Below are positions 25,648-33,083 of a DNA stretch of 64,000 nucleotides, in pieces (the first letter of the stretch is position 1; each line of letters begins with the position of its first letter). Source of the stretch: Chryseosolibacter histidinae. Lineage in GTDB: Bacteria; Bacteroidota; Bacteroidia; Cytophagales; Cyclobacteriaceae. The stretch covers positions 186,001 to 250,000 of the forward strand of contig NZ_JAHESF010000002.1 of NCBI RefSeq assembly GCF_018598225.1. The letters run 5' to 3'. The notes below the pieces were generated by a model. That model did not search any database. It worked only from the letters and a program-made list of their open reading frames with translations, and was not told where the DNA came from. The position numbers were made by a program, and so were the translations under genes.

Positions 25648-27306
25648 ATGAAACAGGTTGTAAGGGTAAATCTGGAGAATGAAATGGACCTCATCCTGGC
25701 GCATAAACGTGCCATGAAACTTGCCGAGCTTTGTGGGCTCTCGCTCACCGTGCAGACTACATTGGCTACCGCAGTTTCAGAAATTGCACGGTGCGCGTTG
25801 TTTCATAGTAAAGATGCGCACCTGTCACTGGGCATTGGCACGGCCAAAGACAATACGAGGCAGCTCACGGCGGCTATCTGCAATACCGTTGAGAGCTGCG
25901 CCAACACAGAAGCGCTCAACTTGGCCAGGCGCCTGGTCACCGAGGTTGCCATTGTCAAAAATGGAAACAAGTTCGATATCCGTCTGAACTACGGCATCCG
26001 TTTCGGAGCGTTGTTCACCGATAATAAGATCCAATCGTTCCTGGATTATTTCAAGAATGAGCCGCCGTTGTCTGCTTACGATGAGATCAGGAGAAAGAAC
26101 ATTCAGCTGCTCGAATTGTCAGACAGGCTGCGCGAAAGTGAAACCCAGTATCGCATGCTGGCAGACACGTTGCCCCTGATGATGTTTTCCCTGAATCCCA
26201 CGGGCGCGATCGTTTACACTAACCAGTGGCTGAGAGAATACCTGGGTCAGCATTTTTCCATGCTCGACACCATGACGTGGCAGATGCTGCTGCACCCCGA
26301 CGACTACTCCAGGGTCTCGGGCGAATGGAACCACAGCTTTCGGAAAAAACTCACCTTCAGCACACAAGGCAGGTTGAAGAACCGGAGAGACAACAACCAC
26401 TACTGGCATCTCATCTCTGTCATCCCCGTGAAAGGCGAGGCGAACATTCCGCAGCAGTGGATCGGTTTTTTTGTGGATATCCACACACAAAAACTGGCGG
26501 AGGAAACTTTCAAAGACAATGCAGAGCTCAAAGAAACACAGAAGCAGCTCGTGGAATATCAAAAGAAGCTTGAAGAAAAAGTGAACGAGCTCAACATCAG
26601 CAACCATGAGCTCGAACAGTTTGCCTACATTGCCAGTCACGACCTGCAGGAGCCCTTGCGGAAGATCGTTACTTTTTCCTCCCTGCTGGAAGAAAGACTC
26701 AAAAACATCGATGACGACTCGCGCGTGTATTTCAACAAGATCGTTTCTTCCACCAAAAGAATGACGGCCCTCATCAAAGATGTGCTTGACTATTCGCGCA
26801 TCGCTAAATCGAACGAAGAATTTTCGGTGGTCAGCCTGGATAATGTATTGAAAAATGTGATGACAGATTTTGATCTGCTGATTCACCAGCGGAACGCCAT
26901 TGTCAGAACTTCAGGGCTTCCCACAGTCAAGGGCATCCCGCTTCAATTGAACCAGCTGTTCGCTAACCTCATGAGCAATTCGCTCAAGTTCAATGAAAAA
27001 GATCCGGTGATCACCATCACAGCGCACCGGGTGCCGTCGACCGAGCTCACCGCGCAGCCCAAGCTGGATCCATCGCTCTCCTACATCAAGCTGTCTTTCT
27101 CCGACAACGGCATTGGCTTCGACCAGCAATACGCAGAACAAATCTTCACCATTTTCCAACGACTCAATGGTCGCAGCGCTTACTCCGGAACAGGCATCGG
27201 CCTGGCGCTGTGCCGGAAGATCGCCGAGAATCATCATGGTATGATCACAGCCGCTTCTGAACCTGGCAAGGGCGCAACGTTCAACATTTACCTGGTAGCT
27301 GCATGA
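25648..27306 (+). CDS. Histidine kinase with degenerate RsbT-like N-terminal domain and PAS
   Basis: 552 residues. Residues 1-125 resemble an RsbT/RsbW-like fold (TLATAVSEIARCALFHSKDA in N-box position), but the ATP-lid glycines are missing, so it is probably a docking domain for the stressosome. A PAS domain follows (about 165-285), a coiled coil, then DHp with His331 in FAYIASHDLQEPLRK and a catalytic domain (LMSNSLKFNEKDP, SDNGIGFDQQYAE, GTGIGLALCRKIAENHHG). It lies four bases after the phosphatase gene and is likely the stressosome output. Candidate partners are the stand-alone receivers nearby. Confidence 0.88.
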   Translation: MKQVVRVNLENEMDLILAHKRAMKLAELCGLSLTVQTTLATAVSEIARCALFHSKDAHLSLGIGTAKDNTRQLTAAICNTVESCANTEALNLARRLVTEVAIVKNGNKFDIRLNYGIRFGALFTDNKIQSFLDYFKNEPPLSAYDEIRRKNIQLLELSDRLRESETQYRMLADTLPLMMFSLNPTGAIVYTNQWLREYLGQHFSMLDTMTWQMLLHPDDYSRVSGEWNHSFRKKLTFSTQGRLKNRRDNNHYWHLISVIPVKGEANIPQQWIGFFVDIHTQKLAEETFKDNAELKETQKQLVEYQKKLEEKVNELNISNHELEQFAYIASHDLQEPLRKIVTFSSLLEERLKNIDDDSRVYFNKIVSSTKRMTALIKDVLDYSRIAKSNEEFSVVSLDNVLKNVMTDFDLLIHQRNAIVRTSGLPTVKGIPLQLNQLFANLMSNSLKFNEKDPVITITAHRVPSTELTAQPKLDPSLSYIKLSFSDNGIGFDQQYAEQIFTIFQRLNGRSAYSGTGIGLALCRKIAENHHGMITAASEPGKGATFNIYLVAA

Positions 27307-27409
27307 TGAATATGTTCCGCCATATATGATAACTTTTTCTCTCTTATATGATAACATTTACACGATCATCAGATGCTTGCGCCTCGACGCTAAATGAGTC
27401 ACAGCCGGT
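27307..27409. other. Operon end and upstream region of receiver copy B
   Basis: Holds the near-repeat ATATATGATAACTTTTTCTC / TTATATGATAACATTTAC (two ATATGATAAC words about 20 bases apart) directly after the kinase stop codon, possibly a regulator binding site. No terminator hairpin is evident. Confidence 0.35.
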
Positions 27410-27422
27410 GGCATGCTTTTTT
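27410..27422 (+). promoter_or_regulatory. GGCAYRNTTTTTT motif, site 4
   Basis: GGCATGCTTTTTT, 128 bases before the ATG used for the receiver at 27551 (98 bases before an in-frame ATG at 27521). The match to site 3 extends over 15 bases (GTGGCATGCTTTTTT). Confidence 0.6.
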
Positions 27423-27550
27423 AGTGTTATCTCCTGCTGTCGCTTACCCACGCTGATACAATTTTTCTTGATCATTCATCGAAAAAAATTTGGGGACACG
27501 GCAACAATAAGGTTATCTTGATGCGACAAGGCCATTTGATTTTTCCCGAG

Positions 27551-27964
27551 ATGACACCATTGAAGAAAACGTGCTTCCTGATAGATGACGATGTGGATGA
27601 CCAGGAGATCTTCATCATGGCCCTGGACCAGCTCGACATGCAATTCCATTGCACCGTTGCCAACAATGGCAATGAAGCACTGCAGAAGCTGAAGCGAGAG
27701 TCCGTTCTTCCCGACTATATTTTTCTCGATCTCAATATGCCGCGTATGAATGGCAAGGAATGCCTGAAAGAGCTCAAAAAGAACGAGCGACTGCAAAATA
27801 TCCCGGTGATCATCTACACCACTTCCTCTTCGAAGGCCGATATGGAAGACACCCTGAAGCTGGGTGCTGCCGGTTTCATTACGAAGCCCTTCAGCCTGAA
27901 AGAGCTTACAGATACCCTCACCCTCTTCTTCCAGAAAGAAAAAGAATCCGTTACCATCTGTTAA
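27551..27964 (+). CDS. Stand-alone receiver, stressosome-linked (copy B)
   Basis: 137 residues, one receiver domain: CFLIDDDVDDQEIF, YIFLDLNMPRMNGKEC with Asp60, VIIYTTSSSKADM, FITKPFSLKEL. A close paralogue of the receiver at 22501 on the other side of the rsbR-kinase operon, and it has the same upstream motif. An in-frame ATG at 27521 would add ten residues. It is probably phosphorylated by one of the two PAS/histidine kinases nearby and acts through protein contacts, since it has no DNA-binding domain. Confidence 0.88.
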   Translation: MTPLKKTCFLIDDDVDDQEIFIMALDQLDMQFHCTVANNGNEALQKLKRESVLPDYIFLDLNMPRMNGKECLKELKKNERLQNIPVIIYTTSSSKADMEDTLKLGAAGFITKPFSLKELTDTLTLFFQKEKESVTIC

Positions 27965-28069
27965 CTGCCCCGATCTCACCGTCAAAAAAAACGCATCGAT
28001 GCCGTATGTCTGTTCGAACATGTAAATTCAATTGTGGCAATATTTCCATGACGTTAAAAAAACGCGCAT

Positions 28070-28082
28070 GGCACGATTTTTT
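28070..28082 (+). promoter_or_regulatory. GGCAYRNTTTTTT motif, site 5
   Basis: GGCACGATTTTTT, preceded by AT, ending 22 bases before a 33-codon ORF at 28105. Its first part TGGCACG equals the -24 box of sigma-54 promoters, but the -12 GC is absent. Confidence 0.6.
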
Positions 28083-28104
28083 ACTAACAGAAAAAACTGA
28101 GTTT

Positions 28105-28206
28105 ATGACACCTCAGAAAACCCTGACATGCCGTACATCGGTAGCACATTCCTCATTCATGCATAAGATGGTATCAACAGGAACCGTGGGGACTTTCGTG
28201 GAATAG
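28105..28206 (+). CDS. Candidate 33-residue peptide gene
   Basis: An open frame of 33 codons plus stop (begins MTPQKTLTCRTSV, ends TGTVGTFVE). It contains one Cys and Ser/Thr-rich segments, with no transmembrane segment. The case for a real gene rests on position only: the ATG follows the GGCAYRNTTTTTT site by 22 bases, the same spacing as for the 16297 gene and wrbA. It could equally be the leader of an untranslated RNA. The frame is part of a longer open stretch without an earlier suitable start. Confidence 0.35.
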   Translation: MTPQKTLTCRTSVAHSSFMHKMVSTGTVGTFVE

Positions 28207-28256
28207 AAGTGTACAACTGTGTAAAAAAACGGTCGGGGTAGTTATAGGAACAAATT

Positions 28257-28643
28257 TTACTGCGCCAAAGATATGATCGCCTCAACTGTGGTATTGAAAC
28301 CCTGGATGGTGTTTGGTTTAGTAACAAATTTGTCAGCCCCCATGGAAAACGCATATCGCATATCATCCTGTGAAGCCGAGGTGGTGAGCACCATCAGCGG
28401 TATCTCGCTCAAATTTTCAGATGCCCTGATCAGGGAGAGAATCTCCCGGCCGTGCAGCTTGGGAAGGTTAAAATCCATGACGATCACATCAGGCGGGTCG
28501 TTGCTTTCGAGGTATGGGAGGGCTTTGTCGCCTTCAGTGATAACGTCGATCCGGCAGTCGATCCTGTTTTGCTCAAAAGCGTCTTTTAAAAGTTCAATGT
28601 CATCAGCATCGTCTTCTATAAGCAGTATCCTGATCTTTCCCAT
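28257..28643 (-). CDS. Stand-alone receiver (CheY/Rcp1-like)
   Basis: 128 residues, one receiver domain: RILLIEDDADDIELL, DVIVMDFNLPKLHG phospho-acceptor, LMVLTTSASQDD switch residue, KFVTKPNT Lys. The start at 28643 was chosen (MGKIRILLIEDD); an in-frame ATG at 28679 adds 12 residues. It is divergent from the CheB-CheR-kinase fusion, 59 bases apart, and is the obvious candidate partner of that kinase. Confidence 0.9.
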   Translation of the reverse strand: MGKIRILLIEDDADDIELLKDAFEQNRIDCRIDVITEGDKALPYLESNDPPDVIVMDFNLPKLHGREILSLIRASENLSEIPLMVLTTSASQDDMRYAFSMGADKFVTKPNTIQGFNTTVEAIISLAQ

Positions 28644-28702
28644 GCCCCGGTTTGCAGTTAGCGTGTCAAATGTAATCAATATTTTCTAACAGGTTAATTA
28701 TA

Positions 28703-31700
28703 GTGAAAACGAACGGAAACACATCTTTGACGGAAGCAGAACATTATATCATTGCCGCCGGTGCCTCTGCCGGAGGGCTCGAGCCCATTCATGAATTGTT
28801 CGATAACATGCCGGACAACACAAATTTTTCTTTTGTGATCATCCAGCACCTCTCTCCCGACCATAAAAGCCTGATGGGCGAGCTTCTGGCCAAACATACC
28901 TCCATGAAGATCGTGGAGGCTGAAGACAACATGCAGCTGATCCCCAACTGCATTCACCTGATCCCCAGCCGTAAGGTGATGACCTTGTCTAACGGGCTGC
29001 TGAAACTGCACGACAAAGACCGGCACCAGGTGCCCAATAACGCCATCGATATATTCTTTGAATCCCTGGCCGTTGAGAAAGGAAAGAACGCCGTGGGCAT
29101 CATCCTGTCCGGCACCGGAACAGACGGAACAAAAGGGATTGAGGCCATTAAGAAAAATGGTGGCCTTGTGATCGTACAGGATCCCGTCACAGCAGACTTC
29201 GACGGTATGCCTGCCAGCGCCATCCAGACGGGCAACGTAGACCTCATCCTGCCCCCAGAGCTGATCGCCGAAGAGATGATCGAGTATCTCAAAGAATCGC
29301 CCTTCGCCAAAACGCTCGGCAAATTCACCAAGGAAGAGGAGTCCGTGGTTCAGGAGATTCTCGCTCAAGTCAAGGCAAGCACAGGCCACGATTTTACGTT
29401 GTATAAAACGCCCACCATCACACGCAGGCTTGCCAAGCGTATGACGGAAAAAGGGTATACAAATATTCGCAACTATTACGAATACCTGACGCAGCAGCCA
29501 GACGAAGCCCCAACCCTGGCCAAGGAGTTTCTGATCAACGTTACCAGGTTCTTCCGCGACACCGAAGCTTTTGAAGAGCTCCGTTCCAAGATCATTCCTT
29601 CGGTTTTCTCTTCCAAGAAGCCACATGACCTCATCAAGATCTGGGTAGTGGCCTGCAGCAGTGGCGAAGAAGCCTACAGCATCGCCATTGTACTCCAGGA
29701 ATACATGGAGAGCATCCGCAACAACGACTACAACATCAAGATCTTTGCTACCGATATAGACAAGGACGCGCTGCAAACGGCATCCGTGGGTTTGTATCCC
29801 GAATCCATAGCCACTGAAGTGAGCCACGAGCGGCTGAACAAATACTTCACCCGCGAGGGAAACCAGTACAGGATCCTGCCGTCTATCCGAAAGATGGTGG
29901 TTTTCGCTTACCACGATATCATCAAAGATCCGCCGTTCAGCAAGCTTGACCTGATCACCTGCCGCAACATGCTGATCTACATGAACAACAGGTTGCAGAT
30001 CCACGTGCTCAAAACTTTCCTGTTTGCGCTCAACCCGTCTGCACACCTGATGCTCGGCTCCAGCGAGAACATCGGCGTGCTGAAAGACGCCATGAAAGAG
30101 GTGAGCAAAAAATGGAAAATTTACAAGTGCGTAGGCAAAGGCCGGCTGGTAGACAACGACCATATGATGACTCCGCCGGCATCCGCAACCATCATCCAGC
30201 GCAACAGCAACAAGCCAAAGAATGCAGCGAGCTACATGGCCGATATTTTTAAGGATACATTGCTGGAAGAAAGCCGGTATGCGGGCATCCTGATCGATGA
30301 GAACATGGAAGTAAAACAGGCCATCGGTCACTTCAGGGATTTTCTCCATTTTCCGGAAAACAACCTTACGTTCAACCTGCTGAAGCTCGTTTCGCCAGAC
30401 CTGTCTGTAGCGCTGGGCATGAGCATTCGCAGGGCTATTCATGAACAGGAAAAAACCGTGATGCGTAATGTGAGGATCGTAGACGGCAACCTCGAGCGCA
30501 GTGTGAACATCCTGGTGAAACCTTACCTGCAGCAACAGGAGTATCAGCAGGCGTTCCTGTTCGTCATTATCCAGGAGCAGGAGAAACATAAGCGGATCAA
30601 AAGGATCCCGTCGCGGAAAAAGATCGAGCACGATGTACAACGCATCGAAGACCTGGAAAAAGAGCTGCGCGAAACCAAAGAGAACCTGCAAAGCGTGATC
30701 GAAGAGCTGGAGTCGAGCAACGAAGAGCTGCTCACCAGCAATGAAGAAATGATCTCGGCCAACGAGGAGCTTCAAAGCACCAATGAAGAGCTGCAGTCGC
30801 TCAACGAAGAGCTGCATACCGTGAGCTCAGAGCACCAGCTCAAGATCAAAGAGCTGATCGAGCTCAATGACGATCTCAACAATTATTTCAGGAACAGTGA
30901 GATCGGCCAGATCCTCATCGACAGGAACCTGATCGTGCGCAAGTTCAGTCCTGCCATCGCACAACAGATCAACCTGATCGAGACCGATATCGGCAGGCCG
31001 CTGGTAGATATTACCAACAATCTCCAGGGCGTAGACCTGGTGGGCAGTATCAGGGAGGTGATGCGCACCAACGAGCTGCGCGAGAAAGAAGTGAGTCTCG
31101 CCAATGATAAGGTCTTCCTGATGCGCATTACACCCTACCAGCGTCTCGATAAAACAATAGACGGCGTAGTGGTCACTTTCATAGACATTACGGAGGTCAA
31201 AAATCTCAGCGGCATCATCGAAGGTGTTTTCAACAGCACGACCAGCGCCATCGCAGCCAAAAAGGCCGTCCGCAACGAACGCGACGAGATCGTGGATTTT
31301 CAGTACATCGCCGCCAACCGTTCTGCGGAGACGTTGCTCGGCATCAAGAACGGCGATTCTTACAAGAAGAACATTGTCAGGTTGTCAGCGCATGACGAGC
31401 AGTTCTTCCGGCGTTACGCTGCCGTGGTTAACACAGGAGAAACCGATCATTTTGAATTCTTCAATCCGGTATACAACCGGTGGTATGAAGTTGTCGCCGT
31501 AAAAATGCGCGACGGACTCGTTACCACTTTCAGCGACATCACGCAAAAGAAGAACGCCGCAGACCTCATCGCCAAAAATTACGAAGACCTCAAAGAAACG
31601 TCTTCAAGGCTCCAGGAAACCAACTTCAGGCTCGAGCAATCCAACATGGACCTTCTGCAGTTCGCATCCGTGGCCTCACACGACCTGAAAGAACCCCTGC

Positions 31701-32413
31701 GCAAGATCCAGACCTTCGGGAACCTGCTTTATTCGAAGATCGAAAACAAGATGGAGCCCGCAGAAAAGAATTATCTCGACAAGATCGTGAACTCGTCGCA
31801 CCGCATGCAAACACTCATCGAAGATGTGCTCACGTTGTCGAAGCTCTCGAACACGGATATTCCTTTCGCCAAGACCGATCTCTATGCTGTAGTGAAACAC
31901 ATCGTAGACGATCTCGAGATCACCATACGAGAAAAAGGAACCCAGATCATGCTGGGCAAGCTGTCATCGGTAGAAGCTGTTCCGGGCCAGATGCACCAAC
32001 TGTTCCAGAACCTCATCAGCAATGCGCTCAAATTCAACGAAAGTGAGCGGCCGGTAATCAGGATCAGCGAACGCAAGGTCACGGCGGAAGAAGCAAGACA
32101 ATACAACATCGACCCCGCCGACTACCTCGGCATCTGTGTTGAAGACAATGGCATCGGCTTCGACGATCGTTACAGAGACAAGATTTTCGGTATCTTTCAG
32201 CGACTGCACAACAACCACTACCAGGGAACGGGTATCGGCCTTGCCATCTGTAAAAAGATCGTTGATAACCACCATGGTTTTATCCGCGCCGAAAGCCGGG
32301 AGGGCTATGGTGCCACGTTCATCATTGTGCTGCCGCGCCAGCAAAAAGAAAAAGCGAACAACAACAGTAACGGCAATGGCGTCCACACAGAGATCTCTTC
32401 CCAGAAGAACTAG
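28703..32413 (+). CDS. CheB-CheR-PAS-histidine kinase fusion
   Basis: 1236 residues. Residues 1-195 are a CheB methylesterase domain (GASAGGLEP with Ser22, IIQHLSPDH, GTGTDGTKG); about 205-480 a CheR methyltransferase (FFRDTEAFEEL, SGEEAYSIAIVL, ITCRNMLIYM); 640-720 a heptad coiled coil rich in ELxSxNEEL; then two PAS domains and a histidine kinase (His993 in VASHDLKEPLRK, LISNALKFNESERP, EDNGIGFDDRYRD, GTGIGLAICKKIVDNHHG). The start is GTG. CheB has no receiver domain, so methylation control here is not of the classical chemotaxis kind. No chemoreceptor gene is near, so its input is unknown. Confidence 0.93.
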   Translation: MKTNGNTSLTEAEHYIIAAGASAGGLEPIHELFDNMPDNTNFSFVIIQHLSPDHKSLMGELLAKHTSMKIVEAEDNMQLIPNCIHLIPSRKVMTLSNGLLKLHDKDRHQVPNNAIDIFFESLAVEKGKNAVGIILSGTGTDGTKGIEAIKKNGGLVIVQDPVTADFDGMPASAIQTGNVDLILPPELIAEEMIEYLKESPFAKTLGKFTKEEESVVQEILAQVKASTGHDFTLYKTPTITRRLAKRMTEKGYTNIRNYYEYLTQQPDEAPTLAKEFLINVTRFFRDTEAFEELRSKIIPSVFSSKKPHDLIKIWVVACSSGEEAYSIAIVLQEYMESIRNNDYNIKIFATDIDKDALQTASVGLYPESIATEVSHERLNKYFTREGNQYRILPSIRKMVVFAYHDIIKDPPFSKLDLITCRNMLIYMNNRLQIHVLKTFLFALNPSAHLMLGSSENIGVLKDAMKEVSKKWKIYKCVGKGRLVDNDHMMTPPASATIIQRNSNKPKNAASYMADIFKDTLLEESRYAGILIDENMEVKQAIGHFRDFLHFPENNLTFNLLKLVSPDLSVALGMSIRRAIHEQEKTVMRNVRIVDGNLERSVNILVKPYLQQQEYQQAFLFVIIQEQEKHKRIKRIPSRKKIEHDVQRIEDLEKELRETKENLQSVIEELESSNEELLTSNEEMISANEELQSTNEELQSLNEELHTVSSEHQLKIKELIELNDDLNNYFRNSEIGQILIDRNLIVRKFSPAIAQQINLIETDIGRPLVDITNNLQGVDLVGSIREVMRTNELREKEVSLANDKVFLMRITPYQRLDKTIDGVVVTFIDITEVKNLSGIIEGVFNSTTSAIAAKKAVRNERDEIVDFQYIAANRSAETLLGIKNGDSYKKNIVRLSAHDEQFFRRYAAVVNTGETDHFEFFNPVYNRWYEVVAVKMRDGLVTTFSDITQKKNAADLIAKNYEDLKETSSRLQETNFRLEQSNMDLLQFASVASHDLKEPLRKIQTFGNLLYSKIENKMEPAEKNYLDKIVNSSHRMQTLIEDVLTLSKLSNTDIPFAKTDLYAVVKHIVDDLEITIREKGTQIMLGKLSSVEAVPGQMHQLFQNLISNALKFNESERPVIRISERKVTAEEARQYNIDPADYLGICVEDNGIGFDDRYRDKIFGIFQRLHNNHYQGTGIGLAICKKIVDNHHGFIRAESREGYGATFIIVLPRQQKEKANNNSNGNGVHTEISSQKN

Positions 32414-32462
32414 TCGTCAGACCACTGCGCAATAGCATGCGCGCCAGCAGTGGTCTGACAAC
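32414..32462. repeat. CAGACCACTG hairpin element, copy 1
   Basis: GTCAGACCACTG and CAGTGGTCTGAC are perfect 12-bp inverted arms around CGCAATAGCATGCGCGCCAG, starting right after the CheB-CheR kinase stop codon. No T-run follows. The second copy is at 53646-53697, also just after a stop codon. Confidence 0.8.
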
Positions 32463-32486
32463 TTCACCGAAATCGTTACCTCATTC

Positions 32487-32512
32487 CGGATAGCTATCGG
32501 GATCGTACCTCG
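32487..32512. repeat. CCGGATAGCTATCGGGAT palindrome
   Basis: Nearly perfect palindrome centred on GATAGCTATC, sharing AGCTATCGGGAT with the loop and arm of the hairpin at 22274-22314. It precedes the GGCAYRNTTTTTT site at 32524. Confidence 0.55.
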
Positions 32513-32523
32513 TTCCCTCCAAC

Positions 32524-32536
32524 GGCATACTTTTTT
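32524..32536 (+). promoter_or_regulatory. GGCAYRNTTTTTT motif, site 6
   Basis: GGCATACTTTTTT, 56 bases before the small membrane protein gene at 32593. Confidence 0.6.
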
Positions 32537-32592
32537 ATCATTACTATCCTACCTGCCTGTACGCTGCTACAACAGAAAAATTTTGGATAGTC

Positions 32593-32901
32593 ATGAAAAC
32601 ACGTTATTTTTTTAAAAGCATATCACTGCTGCTGATGCTTGCACTGGTATCCCCCGCAGTTTCGGCAACACCTGCTGCAACCACACCTTCTGAAGCGGAT
32701 GCTGCGCGCGCCACCGTATTACAGAACAGGCTTGAAGAGATCAAAGCCATGGACATGGATGATCTGTCAAGAACTGAAAAGAAAGCCCTTCGTAAAGAAG
32801 TGAGAGCGATCAAAAAGGAAATGGCAGACATCAGCGGAGGAGTCTATCTGAGCGTTGGCGCCATCATACTGATCGTGCTGCTCGTTATTCTGCTGGCGTA
32901 G
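32593..32901 (+). CDS. Small envelope protein with signal peptide and C-terminal membrane helix
   Basis: 102 residues. The N-terminus (MKTRYFFKSISLLLMLALVS, then cleavage near SAVSAT) is a signal peptide; a charged helical segment follows (LQNRLEEIKAMDMDDLSRTE KKALRKEVR region), then GGVYLSVGAIILIVLLVILL as a C-terminal transmembrane helix. Small proteins with this layout (helical domain then one helix) are common in Bacteroidota and often stress-induced; no established function. It is followed by an interspersed inverted element. Confidence 0.78.
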   Translation: MKTRYFFKSISLLLMLALVSPAVSATPAATTPSEADAARATVLQNRLEEIKAMDMDDLSRTEKKALRKEVRAIKKEMADISGGVYLSVGAIILIVLLVILLA

Positions 32902-32908
32902 ACCTTAG

Positions 32909-33042
32909 GAGTCCACGATCCACAGTCGACAGACCACAGCAGTGAGGTGTTCAGACAGGTATTGGCTGCCGGGAAATACGGAGCACGTCCCATTCTTTAA
33001 ACACCGTTTGTCCGTGGACTGTGGACTGTCGACCGTGGACTC
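32909..33042. repeat. GTCCACGGTCGAC-family inverted element, copy 3
   Basis: 134 bp. Left arm GAGTCCACGATCCACAGTCGAC, right arm GTGGACTGTCGACCGTGGACTC, with GCAGTGAGGTGTT at the start of the core. It ends 42 bases before the next gene start. Confidence 0.85.
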
Positions 33043-33083
33043 TCCTAACATTTTTCTATCTTCGCCTGAATAACCCCTCAGGC

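Noticed and set aside
28694-30817. Long open frame (707 codons) on the minus strand opposite the CheB-CheR kinase
   Set aside because: It is the shadow of a coding region with strong codon bias; it overlaps the conserved CheB and CheR motifs on the other strand, and its protein has no domain-like pattern.
16258-32536. Sigma-54 promoters at the GGCAYRNTTTTTT sites
   Set aside because: The GG is right for a -24 box and one site even has TGGCACG, but the -12 GC is missing in all six, and no enhancer-binding activator gene is present. Kept as an unassigned motif.
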